A program made the position numbers and the translations under genes. Source: Cellulomonas alba (GTDB taxonomy: Bacteria; Actinomycetota; Actinomycetes; Actinomycetales; Cellulomonadaceae). From it: a stretch of DNA of 64,000 nucleotides. The DNA lies in contig NZ_JAUCGQ010000001.1 in assembly GCF_030362835.1 (NCBI RefSeq), forward strand, positions 744,001-808,000. Direction: 5' to 3'. Of the stretch, positions 53,818 through 63,442 are shown piece by piece; position 1 is the stretch's first letter, and each line of letters begins with the position of its first letter. Below the pieces are notes generated by a model. It saw only the letters and a list, made by a program, of their open reading frames with translations, did no database searches and was not told the origin of the DNA.

Positions 53818-56800
53818 TCACGACCGGCCAGCCCGACGGCGGCGCAGCGGCAGCGCCAGGAGCACGGTGACGAGGCCCACGACTCCCTGGGCCGCCAGCC
53901 ACGGCGTGCGCGACGGAGAGCGGTACGACACCTGCAGGTGGCCGCCGGCGGCGCCGACGGCGAACGTCTGACGCCAGCCGTCGTCGACCGCGCGCAGCGC
54001 GTGGCCGTCGAGCGTCGCGTGCCACGCCGAGCCGCGGCGCTCCGCGAGCACGAGCTCGCGGTCCGCGCCGCCGGGGGCGATCGTCGCGTCGACGGAGCGG
54101 CCCGAGGCGGGCACCGCGACGGCGGGAGCCGCGGCGTCGGAGACGTCGGCGCCGCCCGGCAGGAGTCGCGCCCAGGACGTCACGACGTCGGGCGCTGCCT
54201 GGCCCGACCGGTCGGCGGTCGCCTGCACGCGCCAGAGCGTGCCCGCGGCGTTGTCGGTCACGCGTGCCAGTCCCGCCGTCGCGTCGAGGCGGCCGACGAG
54301 CTCCTGCCGCGCGGCCCGCGCCGCGTCGGCCGCGCCTGCGGGCGCGACCGGGACGAGCACGTCGGAGACCGCGAGCGCGCCGAGGCGCCCCGCGACGTCC
54401 CCCGACGACGCGCCGGCCACGCGCGCCACGACCCCGTCCACCTCGGTGGTCGCCGGGTCCGCGGGGGCGGGCGTCACGTCGGTCGCGCCGCCGTCGAGCG
54501 TGCGCGTCGCGACCGCCGCGGCCTGGTCGGCGAGCTGGGGACCGTCGGCGCGCAGCAGCTGCCACCGGACGACCGCGTCCCCGGCGGCGGCCGGCTGCGC
54601 GGTCAGGCTGAGCACGCGCGAGGCGTCCGGCGACTCCTGCGCCTGCTGGCCGACCGCGGGGACGACCGGGCGGTCGAGCGTGTGCAGGGCGACCGCGTCG
54701 GCGCCGCGCGCCTGCCACGCCCACGACGCGAGCGACGCCACCGGCACGAGCATCGCGACCGCCGCGACCAACCCGGCCGCGAGCTGGCGCCGGCCGAACG
54801 TGAAGCGCGCGAGCCGCTCGACCAACCGGTCGGCGCCGACCGCCGCTGCCGCGAGCATGCCGAGCAGCGCGAGCGAGAGCGCGGGACCCGCCCAGCCGTG
54901 CACGACGGTGCCGTCGTCGACGGCCACGGGCAGCGCGACGGAGGCGGTCGCCGCCGCGAGCCCGACCGCGACGACGCACCAGGCGGCCCGCACGGCTCGT
55001 GCCGCCGGGGTGCCGCGCAGCAGCGCGAGCACGGCGAGACCGAGCACGACGGCGGTGAGCGCGAGCGGCCACGCCGTGGCGAGCAGGCCGTGGATGCCGT
55101 CCGGAACGAGCACCGACGGGTTGTCCGGCAGGCCGAGCAGGCGGTGAACAGGATCCGAGCCGGTCGACGCGACGGGCAGGCCCGCCGGGTCCGCTGCGAG
55201 CAGCCGCCACCCGGCGGACCCGCGGTGCAGCACCGACGCGAGCAGCGGCCCGAGCAGCACGAGCGCGGGCAGCGGCACGAGCAGCACGCGACCGCGCCGG
55301 CGCGGGACGGAGACCGCCACGACGAGCAGCGCGAGCACGCCCGGCACGAGCAGGGCGGGGGCGGCCGCGGCGACGACCGCGAACGCGAGGGCGGCCCCGG
55401 CCGCGGCCGCGACGGACCCGGTGGGGTCGGGTGCGCCCACCCGGACGAGCGGCACCTCGTCGACGCGCGGCGTCGAGCCGCTGATCGGCGGGCGTGGCGT
55501 GGGCAGCGCGACCGGCCGCCGCAGCGCCGGCGCCGCCTCGTCCTCGTCGTCGGGGAACCACGGCACGTCGGGCTCGTGGTCGTGGTTGGCGGTCGACACG
55601 CCCGAGAGGACCTGGTCGACCCGCTGGACGCCGACAGCGCGAGCGAGACCGAAGGCGACCCATGGCAGCGCGGCGTGCGCGAGGACCGCGCCCAGCCGGC
55701 CCGAGCCGAGCGCGAGCAGCAGCGCGGGCGCGGCGACCCAGGCGAGCGCGACCCACAGGCGCACCCCGACCGAGCGCGTGGCGGCGCCGGCGGCGGCCCA
55801 CGCGCCCAGGCCGGCCAGCACGAGCGACCCGAGCAGCAGCAGCTTCACGACGGCCGCGAGCGACCCGGTGACGGCGACCGGGAGGGCCAGGACCGTCAGC
55901 AGCGCGTCGGCGGGGCCGCGCGCGCCGAGCCCGTCCGCGACCCACCCCGACGTCGCCGCGCTCCACACGTCGGCCAGGCCGCCGGACGCCGAGGCGAGCG
56001 CGGTGCCGAGCAGGTGCGCGCCGCCGACGGCGGGTCCCACGAGCGACCCGAGGCCGACCACCGTGACGCCGACGAGCACCGCGGCGAGCGCGCCGAGCGT
56101 CACACGGCGGCGCGTGGCCAGCGCGCGGAGCTCGGACAGCTCGAGCTCGCTCGGCGCCTGGACCACCTTGCGCGACGCCGCCCGCGCGAGGCGGCGGTCA
56201 CGCCACTGCTCGTAGACGTCGCGCAGCCCGGCCTGCAGCGGGCGCAGCCGCCGGCGCGCGAGGCGGCGGGTGCGCGTCGCGGTCACGCGCGCGCGGACGA
56301 CGGCGGGGACGGCGAGCAGGGCCGCGAGCGCGGCGCGCATCTCGCCGACCGCGAGCCCGGGCTGCTTGACGGCGAGCTGGCCGCAGGCGCGCAGGATCGC
56401 CGCGACGAGGGCGACGAGGCCCACCACGGGCAGCGCCGGCAGCGGCGCACCCACGAGGCGCTGGTGCAGCACGGAGCGGCGGCGCGCGACGAACGAGCGC
56501 CGCGGGTCGGCGCGGTCGTCCTCGCCGTCGCCGTCGGCGTCGACCCCCTGCGGGCCGACCGCGTCCGGGTCGGTGGCGTCCGCCGCGGCGGCCACCCGGC
56601 CACGCAGCCCGAGGTAGGAGGCCTGCGCGTGGCGGACGACGGCGCCGGGCACGACGACCACGCGGTACCCCGCGAGCCGCGCGCGTCGCGAGAGGTCCAC
56701 GCCGTCGCCGAAGGGGCCCAGCGCGGGGTCGGTGCCACGCAGCTCGTCCCAGACATCGCGCTTGACCAGCGCGCCCGCGAGCCCGACGGCCAGCACGTCG

Positions 56801-57357
56801 TCGCGCCCGTCGTGCTGGCCCTGGTCGAGCTCGCCGGGTTCGACGTCCGTCATGCGCCGCCCGAAGCGCGACGTGCGGACACCGACCTCGAGCAGCCGCT
56901 CGGGCTCGGTCCACGTGCGCTGCTTGGCGCCGGCGACCGCGACCGACGGCGCCCGGCCCACGGCCCGCACCAGCTCGGCGAGCGCGGTCGGCGCAGGCGC
57001 CGAGTCGTCGTGCAGCAGCCAGACCCACGGCGTCGCCGGGCCGTCGTCGGCCGCGAGGGCCGCGCGCACCGCGTGGCCGAACGTCCGGGCGCCCGGCGCC
57101 TCGACCGACAGCAGCAGGGGCGACTCGACACCGGCGAAGGCGGCGGCCAGCTCCGCGCCCAGCCCGGCGTCCGGCACGGGCGCGGCGTCGACCAGCAGCA
57201 CGCGCACGGGCCGTCGCGTCTGCGCGGCGAGCGCGCGCAGCGTCGTCGCGAGGTACGGCGTGCGCCCACGCGTCACGACCACCGCGGTCACCGGCGTGAC
57301 GACGGGGACCGAGGAGGTCGCCGTGGAGGGGCCGGCGGCCAGGATGGTGTCAGTCAT
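53818..57357 (-). CDS. Large membrane glycosyltransferase (GT2 domain plus polytopic region)
   Basis: A 1179-aa protein. Residues ~20-290 are a GT-A family 2 domain (TAVVVTRGRTPYLATTLRALAAQ, VWLLHDDSAPAPTAL with the acidic DD motif, GPFGDGVDLSRRARLAGYRVVVVPGAVVRHAQASYLG). More than ten membrane helices follow (about 330-850), then an extracytoplasmic C-terminal domain and a last helix at the C-terminus (AAQGVVGLVTVLLALPL). It resembles actinobacterial cell-wall glycan synthases encoded near whiB and DUF5719. Donor and acceptor sugars are unknown. whiB lies 77 bases upstream. Confidence 0.87.
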   Translation of the reverse strand: MTDTILAAGPSTATSSVPVVTPVTAVVVTRGRTPYLATTLRALAAQTRRPVRVLLVDAAPVPDAGLGAELAAAFAGVESPLLLSVEAPGARTFGHAVRAALAADDGPATPWVWLLHDDSAPAPTALAELVRAVGRAPSVAVAGAKQRTWTEPERLLEVGVRTSRFGRRMTDVEPGELDQGQHDGRDDVLAVGLAGALVKRDVWDELRGTDPALGPFGDGVDLSRRARLAGYRVVVVPGAVVRHAQASYLGLRGRVAAAADATDPDAVGPQGVDADGDGEDDRADPRRSFVARRRSVLHQRLVGAPLPALPVVGLVALVAAILRACGQLAVKQPGLAVGEMRAALAALLAVPAVVRARVTATRTRRLARRRLRPLQAGLRDVYEQWRDRRLARAASRKVVQAPSELELSELRALATRRRVTLGALAAVLVGVTVVGLGSLVGPAVGGAHLLGTALASASGGLADVWSAATSGWVADGLGARGPADALLTVLALPVAVTGSLAAVVKLLLLGSLVLAGLGAWAAAGAATRSVGVRLWVALAWVAAPALLLALGSGRLGAVLAHAALPWVAFGLARAVGVQRVDQVLSGVSTANHDHEPDVPWFPDDEDEAAPALRRPVALPTPRPPISGSTPRVDEVPLVRVGAPDPTGSVAAAAGAALAFAVVAAAAPALLVPGVLALLVVAVSVPRRRGRVLLVPLPALVLLGPLLASVLHRGSAGWRLLAADPAGLPVASTGSDPVHRLLGLPDNPSVLVPDGIHGLLATAWPLALTAVVLGLAVLALLRGTPAARAVRAAWCVVAVGLAAATASVALPVAVDDGTVVHGWAGPALSLALLGMLAAAAVGADRLVERLARFTFGRRQLAAGLVAAVAMLVPVASLASWAWQARGADAVALHTLDRPVVPAVGQQAQESPDASRVLSLTAQPAAAGDAVVRWQLLRADGPQLADQAAAVATRTLDGGATDVTPAPADPATTEVDGVVARVAGASSGDVAGRLGALAVSDVLVPVAPAGAADAARAARQELVGRLDATAGLARVTDNAAGTLWRVQATADRSGQAAPDVVTSWARLLPGGADVSDAAAPAVAVPASGRSVDATIAPGGADRELVLAERRGSAWHATLDGHALRAVDDGWRQTFAVGAAGGHLQVSYRSPSRTPWLAAQGVVGLVTVLLALPLRRRRAGRS

Positions 57358-57434
57358 GCTCGGGTCATCGTGCCGTCGCCCTCGCGCGTCGCCGTCCGCG
57401 ACACGCCCGGGAGCCGCGGATGCTCAGCCGAGGT

Positions 57435-57764
57435 TCAGACGACGCGCCGCTTGAGCTTGCGCCGCTCGCGCTCGGACAGCCCGCCCCAGATCCCGAACCG
57501 CTCGTCGTTCGCGAGCGCGTACTCGAGGCACTCCGCCCGGACGTCGCAGCCCGAGCACACCTTCTTCGCCTCGCGGGTCGAGCCGCCCTTCTCGGGGAAG
57601 AACGCCTCGGGGTCGGTCTGGGCGCACAGCGCGCGCTCCTGCCACCCCATCGGCCCGTCGTCCTCGACGGTCTCGAACAGGGACAGGACGTTGGACGGCT
57701 GAGCCGGGGCGGGACGCGCCGCGTCCGACGGGAAGGCCCCCTCGTCGTCGAGCAGGTTCCACAT
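57435..57764 (-). CDS. whiB: WhiB family iron-sulfur regulator (WhiB2-like)
   Basis: A 109-aa Wbl protein holding a 4Fe-4S cluster. The four Cys are in ERALCAQTDPEAFFPEKGGS, KKVCSGCDVRAECLEYAL, followed by the turn GIWGGLSERERRKLKRRVV, which binds the sigma factor and DNA. WhiB2 orthologues control septation and sit beside manB-type genes. The N-terminal 40 residues (MWNLLDDEGAFPSD...) are variable. ATG at 57764 is chosen because GGAGG lies 5 bases upstream. It is preceded by a strong promoter at 57881-57909. Confidence 0.95.
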   Translation of the reverse strand: MWNLLDDEGAFPSDAARPAPAQPSNVLSLFETVEDDGPMGWQERALCAQTDPEAFFPEKGGSTREAKKVCSGCDVRAECLEYALANDERFGIWGGLSERERRKLKRRVV

Positions 57765-57880
57765 GCGTGCCTCCGGTGCTGGGTTGCTGGTCGTGCGTCT
57801 GGGGCTGTGAGGCCGTGCTGCGGGGCTCACCTTCGAGCACCGCGTGGTGTTGCTCGCGTTCCGTGGATCGGTTGCGTGAA

Positions 57881-57909
57881 ATTACACGCGTGTCGTTCGC
57901 GAGCGTCAA
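57881..57909 (-). promoter_or_regulatory. whiB promoter with overlapping palindrome
   Basis: On the minus strand, -35 TTGACG (57904-57909), 17-base spacer, -10 TGTAAT (57881-57886). The perfect palindrome ACACGCGTGT (57884-57893) overlaps the -10 and spacer. The leader to the whiB ATG would be about 110 bases. Confidence 0.65.
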
Positions 57910-57992
57910 GCGGAGCCGTGGTAGTTGTCCCGCTTTGTCGGGTGAACTTGGGCGATGCGGGGCACTTCGGCGTGTCGCCCTAGGCTGAACGG

Positions 57993-58703
57993 GTGCCGCC
58001 GACGACCATCGCCGACCTGCTGACCCTCCTCGTCCGCGAGCCGGGGCGTCCCCGCCTCACCTGGTACGGCGACGACCACGAGCGCGTCGAGCTCTCGGGC
58101 GCGGTGCTCGAGAACTGGGTGCACAAGACGGCGAACCTGCTCGTCGAGGAGTTCGACGCCGGCCCGGGCACCCGCGTGCGGCTCGACCTGCCCGGCCACT
58201 GGCGCACCGTCGTCTGGGCGCTGGCCACCTGGCGCGTCGGCGCCGGCGTCGTGCTCGACGACGCGCCGCACGACGTGCTCGTGACGGCCGACGCGGCGGA
58301 CGCCGGGGCCAGCCGCGCCCGCGACGTGGTCGTCGTGACTCTCGCCGCGCTGGCACGCCGCTCCCCCGACCCGCTGCCGGCCGGCGCGGTCGACGCCGCC
58401 GCCGCCGTCATGACCTACGGCGACGTGCTCGCCTGGGCGCCCGACGTCGAGCCCTCGGCCGCGGCGCTCCTGACGCCCGCCGGAGCCACGCCGCACGCCG
58501 GTCTCGCGGACCTGCTCGGCGCAGCCGACGAGCCTGGTGCGCGCCGCCTCGTCGTGCTCGGTGCCGACGAGCCCCTCGGCTCGCTGCTCGCGGTGCTCGC
58601 GACGCTCGGCGCGGCCGGGTCCGTCGTGCTCGCCACGCCCGCCGCGGTCGCCGACCCGCAGGCGCGCGAGCGGCTCGTGGCGAGCGAGCGCGTCACGGCC
58701 TGA
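57993..58703 (+). CDS. TIGR03089 family protein
   Basis: A 236-aa actinobacterial protein (TIGR03089), remotely similar to the N-terminal part of AMP-binding (acyl-CoA synthetase-like) enzymes. MPPTTIADLLTLLVREPGRPRLTWYGDDHERVELSGAVLENWVHKTANLL corresponds to the start of that fold, and GPGTRVRLDLPGHWRTVVWALATWRVGAGVV to the following segment. The adenylate-forming core motifs are absent, so it is not expected to be an active ligase. GTG start with -10 TAGGCT (57981-57986) 6 bases upstream. Divergent from whiB. Confidence 0.85.
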   Translation: MPPTTIADLLTLLVREPGRPRLTWYGDDHERVELSGAVLENWVHKTANLLVEEFDAGPGTRVRLDLPGHWRTVVWALATWRVGAGVVLDDAPHDVLVTADAADAGASRARDVVVVTLAALARRSPDPLPAGAVDAAAAVMTYGDVLAWAPDVEPSAAALLTPAGATPHAGLADLLGAADEPGARRLVVLGADEPLGSLLAVLATLGAAGSVVLATPAAVADPQARERLVASERVTA

Positions 58704-58735
58704 GCGCCGTCCCGGTGAGCGGGCGAACGCGGCCG

Positions 58736-60823
58736 TCAGCCGCCGAACCCCGCGACGTGGCCGTCCTCCTGCACGATGCCGCCGTGCGCGACCGACTGGC
58801 GGTACCGGTTCTGCGTCGGCGGCCCGGTGAGCGACCGGCCGATCTCCGTGGTGCGCGCGAACGCGAACTCCTCCCCCGGCGTACCCGCCCACGGCAGGTC
58901 GCCCAGGTCGAACGACACGGCCGCGACGTCGCCCGGCCCCCACGCGGCGCGCACCGCGGCGAGCTGCGCGGCCGTGGGCGCCTTGCTGAGCTCGACGACC
59001 TCGACGTCGCACAGCACGCGCAGGGTCGCGAGGTAGTAGAACGGCGCGCTGTGGACCCAGACGACACGGTCCACGTGGTGCGCGCGCAGCTCGGCGCACA
59101 CGGCCTCGGCCTGCGCCCGACGACCGTCGAGGTCCCGCGTCGACGCCGACACGTGCCACGCGAGCACGGGCGTCGCGAGCATGACGCCCGCGAGCGCGAC
59201 GCCGACCACCTGCCACGCCGCGCGCCGCGCGCGCCAGAGCCGGGCCGCGACCCAGCCCGCGACCACGAGCAGCCCCGGGATCGTCACCGGCAGGAAGCGC
59301 CGCACCGCCCACAGCTGGTCGGGCGTGATGTTGGCGCGGACCAGGTAGAGCAGCGACCCGCCGACGACCACCACGGCGAGCGTCCACGCCGCCGGGTCCC
59401 GCCGGACGAGCGCGCGCCGCACCAGCAGCGCGAGCCCGACGGCGGCCGCGGCGACGACCGGCCAGCCGACGTACCAGGCGAGCCACGCGACGGTGTGCTC
59501 GTCGTACGAGCGCAGCGGATCGACCGGGAGGCCCTGCGTCCGCTGCAGCAGCGCGACCGCCTCGGGCACGCCCGTGCCGGGCGTGTTGTGGCGCGACACC
59601 AGCCACAGCGGCCGCGACGCGAGCAGGATCGAGACGACGCCGACGCCGACGGCGGCGGCCGTGCCGAGCATGCGGCGACGTCGGAGCACGAGGCGGCGGA
59701 CGGGGCGGGTCGCGCGCGGCCACGCCAGCAGCGCCAGGACCACGACGACGCCCGCGACGGCCGCCGGCACGAGCATGCGCAGCTGCGACTCCTGCTGCCG
59801 CGCGTACGCCCGGCTGAGCAGCCACACGTCGAGCACGCCGAGCGCACCGAGCGCCGCCGCGACGACGATCGCGACCGCGATCCCCGGCACGAGCGCGCGG
59901 CGGCCCTCCCGCGGCACGACGGCCCAGCCGACGCCGCCGAGCGCCAGCGCGAGCGCCAGCACGAGCAGCGCGCCGTCGATGCGTGACGCCGCCGCGACGC
60001 CCACGAGGCCCCCGCCGAGCGCGAGCGCGCGCCACGACCGCTCCCGCAGCCCCGCGTGCAGCACCGCGAGCGCGCCGAACGCGAGCGCCACGACGAGCGG
60101 CTCGCTGTACGCGGCACGCGTGAAGACGAGGAACGGCAGGCACAGCGCGAGCGCGCCGGTCGGCACGAGCGCCCAGAGCGGGCCGGTCCAGCGCCGGGCT
60201 GCCGCGAACACCGCGACGAGCCCCACGGCACCCACGACCAGGTTCCCGCCGACCACGGCGTCGTCGCCGCCGACCCAGCCGAGCACCGCCAGCAGCGCGG
60301 GCAGCATCGTGTCGCCCTGCGCGTGCAGCGAGCCGCCGACCAGGTCGAACGCCTGCACCGACGCGTGAGCCGCGGGCACGGCAGCCTGGACGGCCGCGGC
60401 GCCACCCACGGGGATGGCCGCGCTCGCGTGCGTCCGCAGCCACAGGCCCTCGAGCGTCAGGAAGCCGGGGTCGCGGTTGACGACGACGTAGTCGGCGACG
60501 AAGTGGGCCGACACGAGCAGCCAGATCCCGACCAGGACGAGGGTCGCGACGACCGCCCAGCGGTCCGCCCGGCCGCGACCGGGGGCGCCGGGCACCGCGC
60601 GCCACGTCAGGGCCGCGAGAACGAGCACGAGCGGCACCACGACGACGGGCCGCAGCTGGCCCGCCATCACCGCGAGCAGCCCGCCCAGCGCCAGGCAGCC
60701 GAGCAGCACCGGCAGCCGGTCGGGGAGCTCGACGAGCAGCCGCAGGCCGCGCTCGCGCCAGGTCGCGCGCGACGCGCGCACCACCGCCGGGGTGCTGCGC
60801 CCCGTCGCCGTCGGCGTGGTCAC
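58736..60823 (-). CDS. Polytopic glycosyltransferase-like membrane protein
   Basis: A 695-aa protein with about twelve membrane helices and soluble loops, laid out like GT-C enzymes that use lipid-linked sugars. The first large loop has VVNRDPGFLTLEGLWLRTHAS with an acidic Asp, and FTRAAYSEPLVVALAFGALA is the conserved helix pair. The C-terminal soluble domain has HHVDRVVWVHSAPFYYLATLRVLCDVE. No closer family is recognised. The GTG at 60823 gives a short cytoplasmic N-terminus. It is divergent from rmlA; a -10-like TAGCAT (60910-60915) could serve it. Confidence 0.7.
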   Translation of the reverse strand: MTTPTATGRSTPAVVRASRATWRERGLRLLVELPDRLPVLLGCLALGGLLAVMAGQLRPVVVVPLVLVLAALTWRAVPGAPGRGRADRWAVVATLVLVGIWLLVSAHFVADYVVVNRDPGFLTLEGLWLRTHASAAIPVGGAAAVQAAVPAAHASVQAFDLVGGSLHAQGDTMLPALLAVLGWVGGDDAVVGGNLVVGAVGLVAVFAAARRWTGPLWALVPTGALALCLPFLVFTRAAYSEPLVVALAFGALAVLHAGLRERSWRALALGGGLVGVAAASRIDGALLVLALALALGGVGWAVVPREGRRALVPGIAVAIVVAAALGALGVLDVWLLSRAYARQQESQLRMLVPAAVAGVVVVLALLAWPRATRPVRRLVLRRRRMLGTAAAVGVGVVSILLASRPLWLVSRHNTPGTGVPEAVALLQRTQGLPVDPLRSYDEHTVAWLAWYVGWPVVAAAAVGLALLVRRALVRRDPAAWTLAVVVVGGSLLYLVRANITPDQLWAVRRFLPVTIPGLLVVAGWVAARLWRARRAAWQVVGVALAGVMLATPVLAWHVSASTRDLDGRRAQAEAVCAELRAHHVDRVVWVHSAPFYYLATLRVLCDVEVVELSKAPTAAQLAAVRAAWGPGDVAAVSFDLGDLPWAGTPGEEFAFARTTEIGRSLTGPPTQNRYRQSVAHGGIVQEDGHVAGFGG

Positions 60824-60967
60824 GTCCGCGTCGTCCCGTCCTCGTCCGGCTCGTGCGTCCGCGAGGGACCACGCGCGCCGGTGCGCGCGCCCCTGCGTGG
60901 CGTCGGCCGATGCTAACGGCGGCGGCATGGCCCCTGCGCACCCGCGCCATCGGCCAAGATGGTGGCC

Positions 60968-61837
60968 ATGCGAGGGATCATCCTGGCCGGCGGCTCCGGC
61001 ACGCGGCTGCACCCCATCACGCTCGGCGTCAGCAAGCAGCTCGTCCCGGTCTACGACAAGCCGATGATCTACTACCCGCTCAGCACGCTGCTGCTCGCGG
61101 GGATCCGCGACGTGCTGGTCATCACGACGCCGCACGACGCCGAGCAGTTCCACCGGCTGCTGGGCGACGGGTCGCAGTTCGGCATCACGATCGAGTACGC
61201 CGTGCAGGCCGAGCCCAACGGCCTGGCGCAGGCGTTCGTGCTGGGCGCCGACTTCATCGGCGCCGAGCGCGCGGCGCTCGTCCTCGGCGACAACATCTTC
61301 TACGGGCCGGGCCTCGGCTCCCAGCTGCAGCGGTTCTCGACCGTCGACGGCGGGGCCGTGTTCGCGTACCGCGTCGCCGACCCGACCGCGTACGGCGTCG
61401 TCGAGTTCGACGCGTCCGGCCGCGCGCTGTCGATCGAGGAGAAGCCGGCCCAGCCCAAGAGCCGGTACGCCGTGCCGGGCCTCTACTTCTACGACAACGA
61501 CGTCGTCGCGATCGCCCGCGAGCTGCGGCCCAGCCCGCGCGGCGAGTACGAGATCACGGACGTCAACCGGACGTACCTCGAGCACGGTCGCCTGCAGGTC
61601 GGCATCCTGCCGCGCGGCACGGCGTGGCTCGACACCGGCACGTTCGACTCGCTGACGGACGCCGCCGACTACGTGCGCACCGTCGAGCGCCGCCAGGGCA
61701 TGAAGATCGGCGTGCCCGAGGAGGTCGCGTGGCGCCAGGGCTTCCTGTCGGACGACGAGCTGCGCGTGCGCGGCGAGGCGCTCGCCAAGTCCGGCTACGG
61801 CACCTACCTGTTGGGGCTGCTCGACGCGGACGACTAG
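60968..61837 (+). CDS. rmlA: Glucose-1-phosphate thymidylyltransferase
   Basis: RmlA makes dTDP-glucose, the first step of dTDP-L-rhamnose synthesis. The 289-aa protein has the nucleotide-binding motif [50 protein letters not shown] with the metal Asp, and [20 protein letters not shown]. The ATG at 60968 is chosen because CAAGAT (60955-60960) ends 7 bases upstream. It converges on rmlD with a 4-base overlap of stop regions, an unusual arrangement for pathway partners. Confidence 0.96.
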   Translation: MRGIILAGGSGTRLHPITLGVSKQLVPVYDKPMIYYPLSTLLLAGIRDVLVITTPHDAEQFHRLLGDGSQFGITIEYAVQAEPNGLAQAFVLGADFIGAERAALVLGDNIFYGPGLGSQLQRFSTVDGGAVFAYRVADPTAYGVVEFDASGRALSIEEKPAQPKSRYAVPGLYFYDNDVVAIARELRPSPRGEYEITDVNRTYLEHGRLQVGILPRGTAWLDTGTFDSLTDAADYVRTVERRQGMKIGVPEEVAWRQGFLSDDELRVRGEALAKSGYGTYLLGLLDADD

Positions 61838-62688
61838 GGCCGGCCGGCGAGCACCTCGGGGGCCGCGGCGGCCCAGCGGTGCTCCCAGTCGCCGATCGGC
61901 TCGACGCCCACCCGGTGCAGCGCGTCGTGGCCGAGCACCGACCACGCGGGCCGCGGCGCGGGGCGCACGAACGCGTCGCTCGTCGTGGGGCGCACCGTCT
62001 CGGGGTCCATGCCGGCGGCGGCGACCACCTGCTGCGCGAACGCGAACCACGACGCCGCGCCCGACGACGTCGCGTGGTAGGTGCCACCCGGCGCTTCCGC
62101 CGTGACGAGCCGCACCAGGAGGTCGGCGACGTCGCGCGTCCACGTCGGCTGGCCGACCTGGTCGTCGACCACGTCGATGCCGCCGCGCTCGGCCGCGACG
62201 CGCGCGATGGTCCGCGGGAAGCACGCGCCGCCCGCGCCGTAGAGCCACGCCGTCCGCAGCACGAGCGCGCCGGGGTGCTCGGCACGCACCGCCCACTCGC
62301 CCGCGGCCTTGGTGCGGCCGTAGGCCGACCGCGGGGCGACCGGCGCGTCCTCGGCGTAGGGCTCGCGCGCGTCTCCCGCGAACACGTAGTCCGTGCTGAC
62401 GTGCACGAACGCCGCGCCGTGCACCCGCGCGGCACGCGCCACGTGGGCGGCCCCGACGGCGTTGACGGCGAACGCCGCGGCCTCCTGCGTCTCGGCGGCG
62501 TCGACGGCGGTCCAGGCGGTCGCGTTCACCACGACGTCCGCGCCGGCGAGCGCGTCGAGCGCCGCGTCCGGCTCGGTGACGTCGAGCGCCGCCCGGTCGA
62601 GCGACCGCACCTCACGGCCCGAGCGCTGCAGCAGGTCCACGACGTCGCTGCCGAGCATGCCCCGTCCTCCGACGACGACCCAGCGCAC
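61834..62688 (-). CDS. rmlD: dTDP-4-dehydrorhamnose reductase
   Basis: RmlD carries out the last step, reducing dTDP-4-keto-L-rhamnose with NAD(P)H. The 284-aa SDR protein has the Rossmann motif [13 protein letters not shown], the conserved [22 protein letters not shown], and the catalytic YGRTKAAGE (Tyr-x3-Lys). GGGGAG lies upstream of the GTG start. It is convergent with rmlA and divergent from rmlC. rmlB (the dehydratase) is not in the window. Confidence 0.94.
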   Translation of the reverse strand: MRWVVVGGRGMLGSDVVDLLQRSGREVRSLDRAALDVTEPDAALDALAGADVVVNATAWTAVDAAETQEAAAFAVNAVGAAHVARAARVHGAAFVHVSTDYVFAGDAREPYAEDAPVAPRSAYGRTKAAGEWAVRAEHPGALVLRTAWLYGAGGACFPRTIARVAAERGGIDVVDDQVGQPTWTRDVADLLVRLVTAEAPGGTYHATSSGAASWFAFAQQVVAAAGMDPETVRPTTSDAFVRPAPRPAWSVLGHDALHRVGVEPIGDWEHRWAAAAPEVLAGRP

Positions 62689-62823
62689 GCGATGCTCCCC
62701 TCCGCCGGCCGCCCGACGCGCCCGGCCCCGCCAGGCTAGTCAACGCCCGGCGGCGCCGGCCCACGGTCCCTCCGCGCCGGACGGGCGGTCGCGGCACGCA
62801 CCCCGCCAACTACGCTCGCCGCC

Positions 62824-63441
62824 ATGGAGTACCGCGAGCTCAGCATCCCCGGCGCCTGGGAGATCACGCCCCGCCAGTTCGGCGACCCGCGCGGCGTGTT
62901 CCTGGAGTGGTTCAAGGACGCACCCTTCGCCGAGCGTGCGGGCCACGCGCTCACGCTCGCGCAGGCCAACCTCTCGGTGTCCGCGGCGGGCGTCGTGCGC
63001 GGCGTGCACTTCGCCGACGTGCCGCCCGGTCAGGCCAAGTACGTGACGTGCGTGCGCGGCGCCGTCCTCGACGTCGCGATCGACCTTCGCGTCGGCTCCC
63101 CCACGTTCGGCCGGTGGGACACCGTGCTGCTCGACGACGTCGACCGCCGGGCGATCTACCTCTCCGAGGGGCTCGGGCACGCGTTCATGTCGCTCGAGGA
63201 CGGCTCGACGGTGACGTACCTGTGCTCGACGGGCTACGCGCCGGACCGCGAGCACGGCGTCCACCCGCTCGACCCGGAGCTCGCGATCGCGTGGCCGACC
63301 GTCGGACGCGACGGCGGTCCGCTGACGCCCGCGCTGTCGGACAAGGACGCGGTCGCGCCGTCGCTCGCGGACGCGCTGGCCGCCGGCCTGCTGCCGCCGG
63401 CGGCCGACGTCGCGGCCTACGTCGAGTCCCTCCGGGGCTGA
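62824..63441 (+). CDS. rmlC: dTDP-4-dehydrorhamnose 3,5-epimerase
   Basis: RmlC epimerises dTDP-4-keto-6-deoxyglucose at C3 and C5. The 205-aa cupin protein has LQANLSV-type residues (AQANLSVSAAGVVRGVHFADVP, with the catalytic His in RGVHF), GQAKYVTCVRGAVLDVAIDLR, and LSEGLGHAFMSLEDGSTVTYLC. The ATG has -10 TACGCT (62811-62816) ending 7 bases upstream. It ends 1 base before the converging gene at the right edge. Confidence 0.94.
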   Translation: MEYRELSIPGAWEITPRQFGDPRGVFLEWFKDAPFAERAGHALTLAQANLSVSAAGVVRGVHFADVPPGQAKYVTCVRGAVLDVAIDLRVGSPTFGRWDTVLLDDVDRRAIYLSEGLGHAFMSLEDGSTVTYLCSTGYAPDREHGVHPLDPELAIAWPTVGRDGGPLTPALSDKDAVAPSLADALAAGLLPPAADVAAYVESLRG

Positions 63442-63442
63442 C

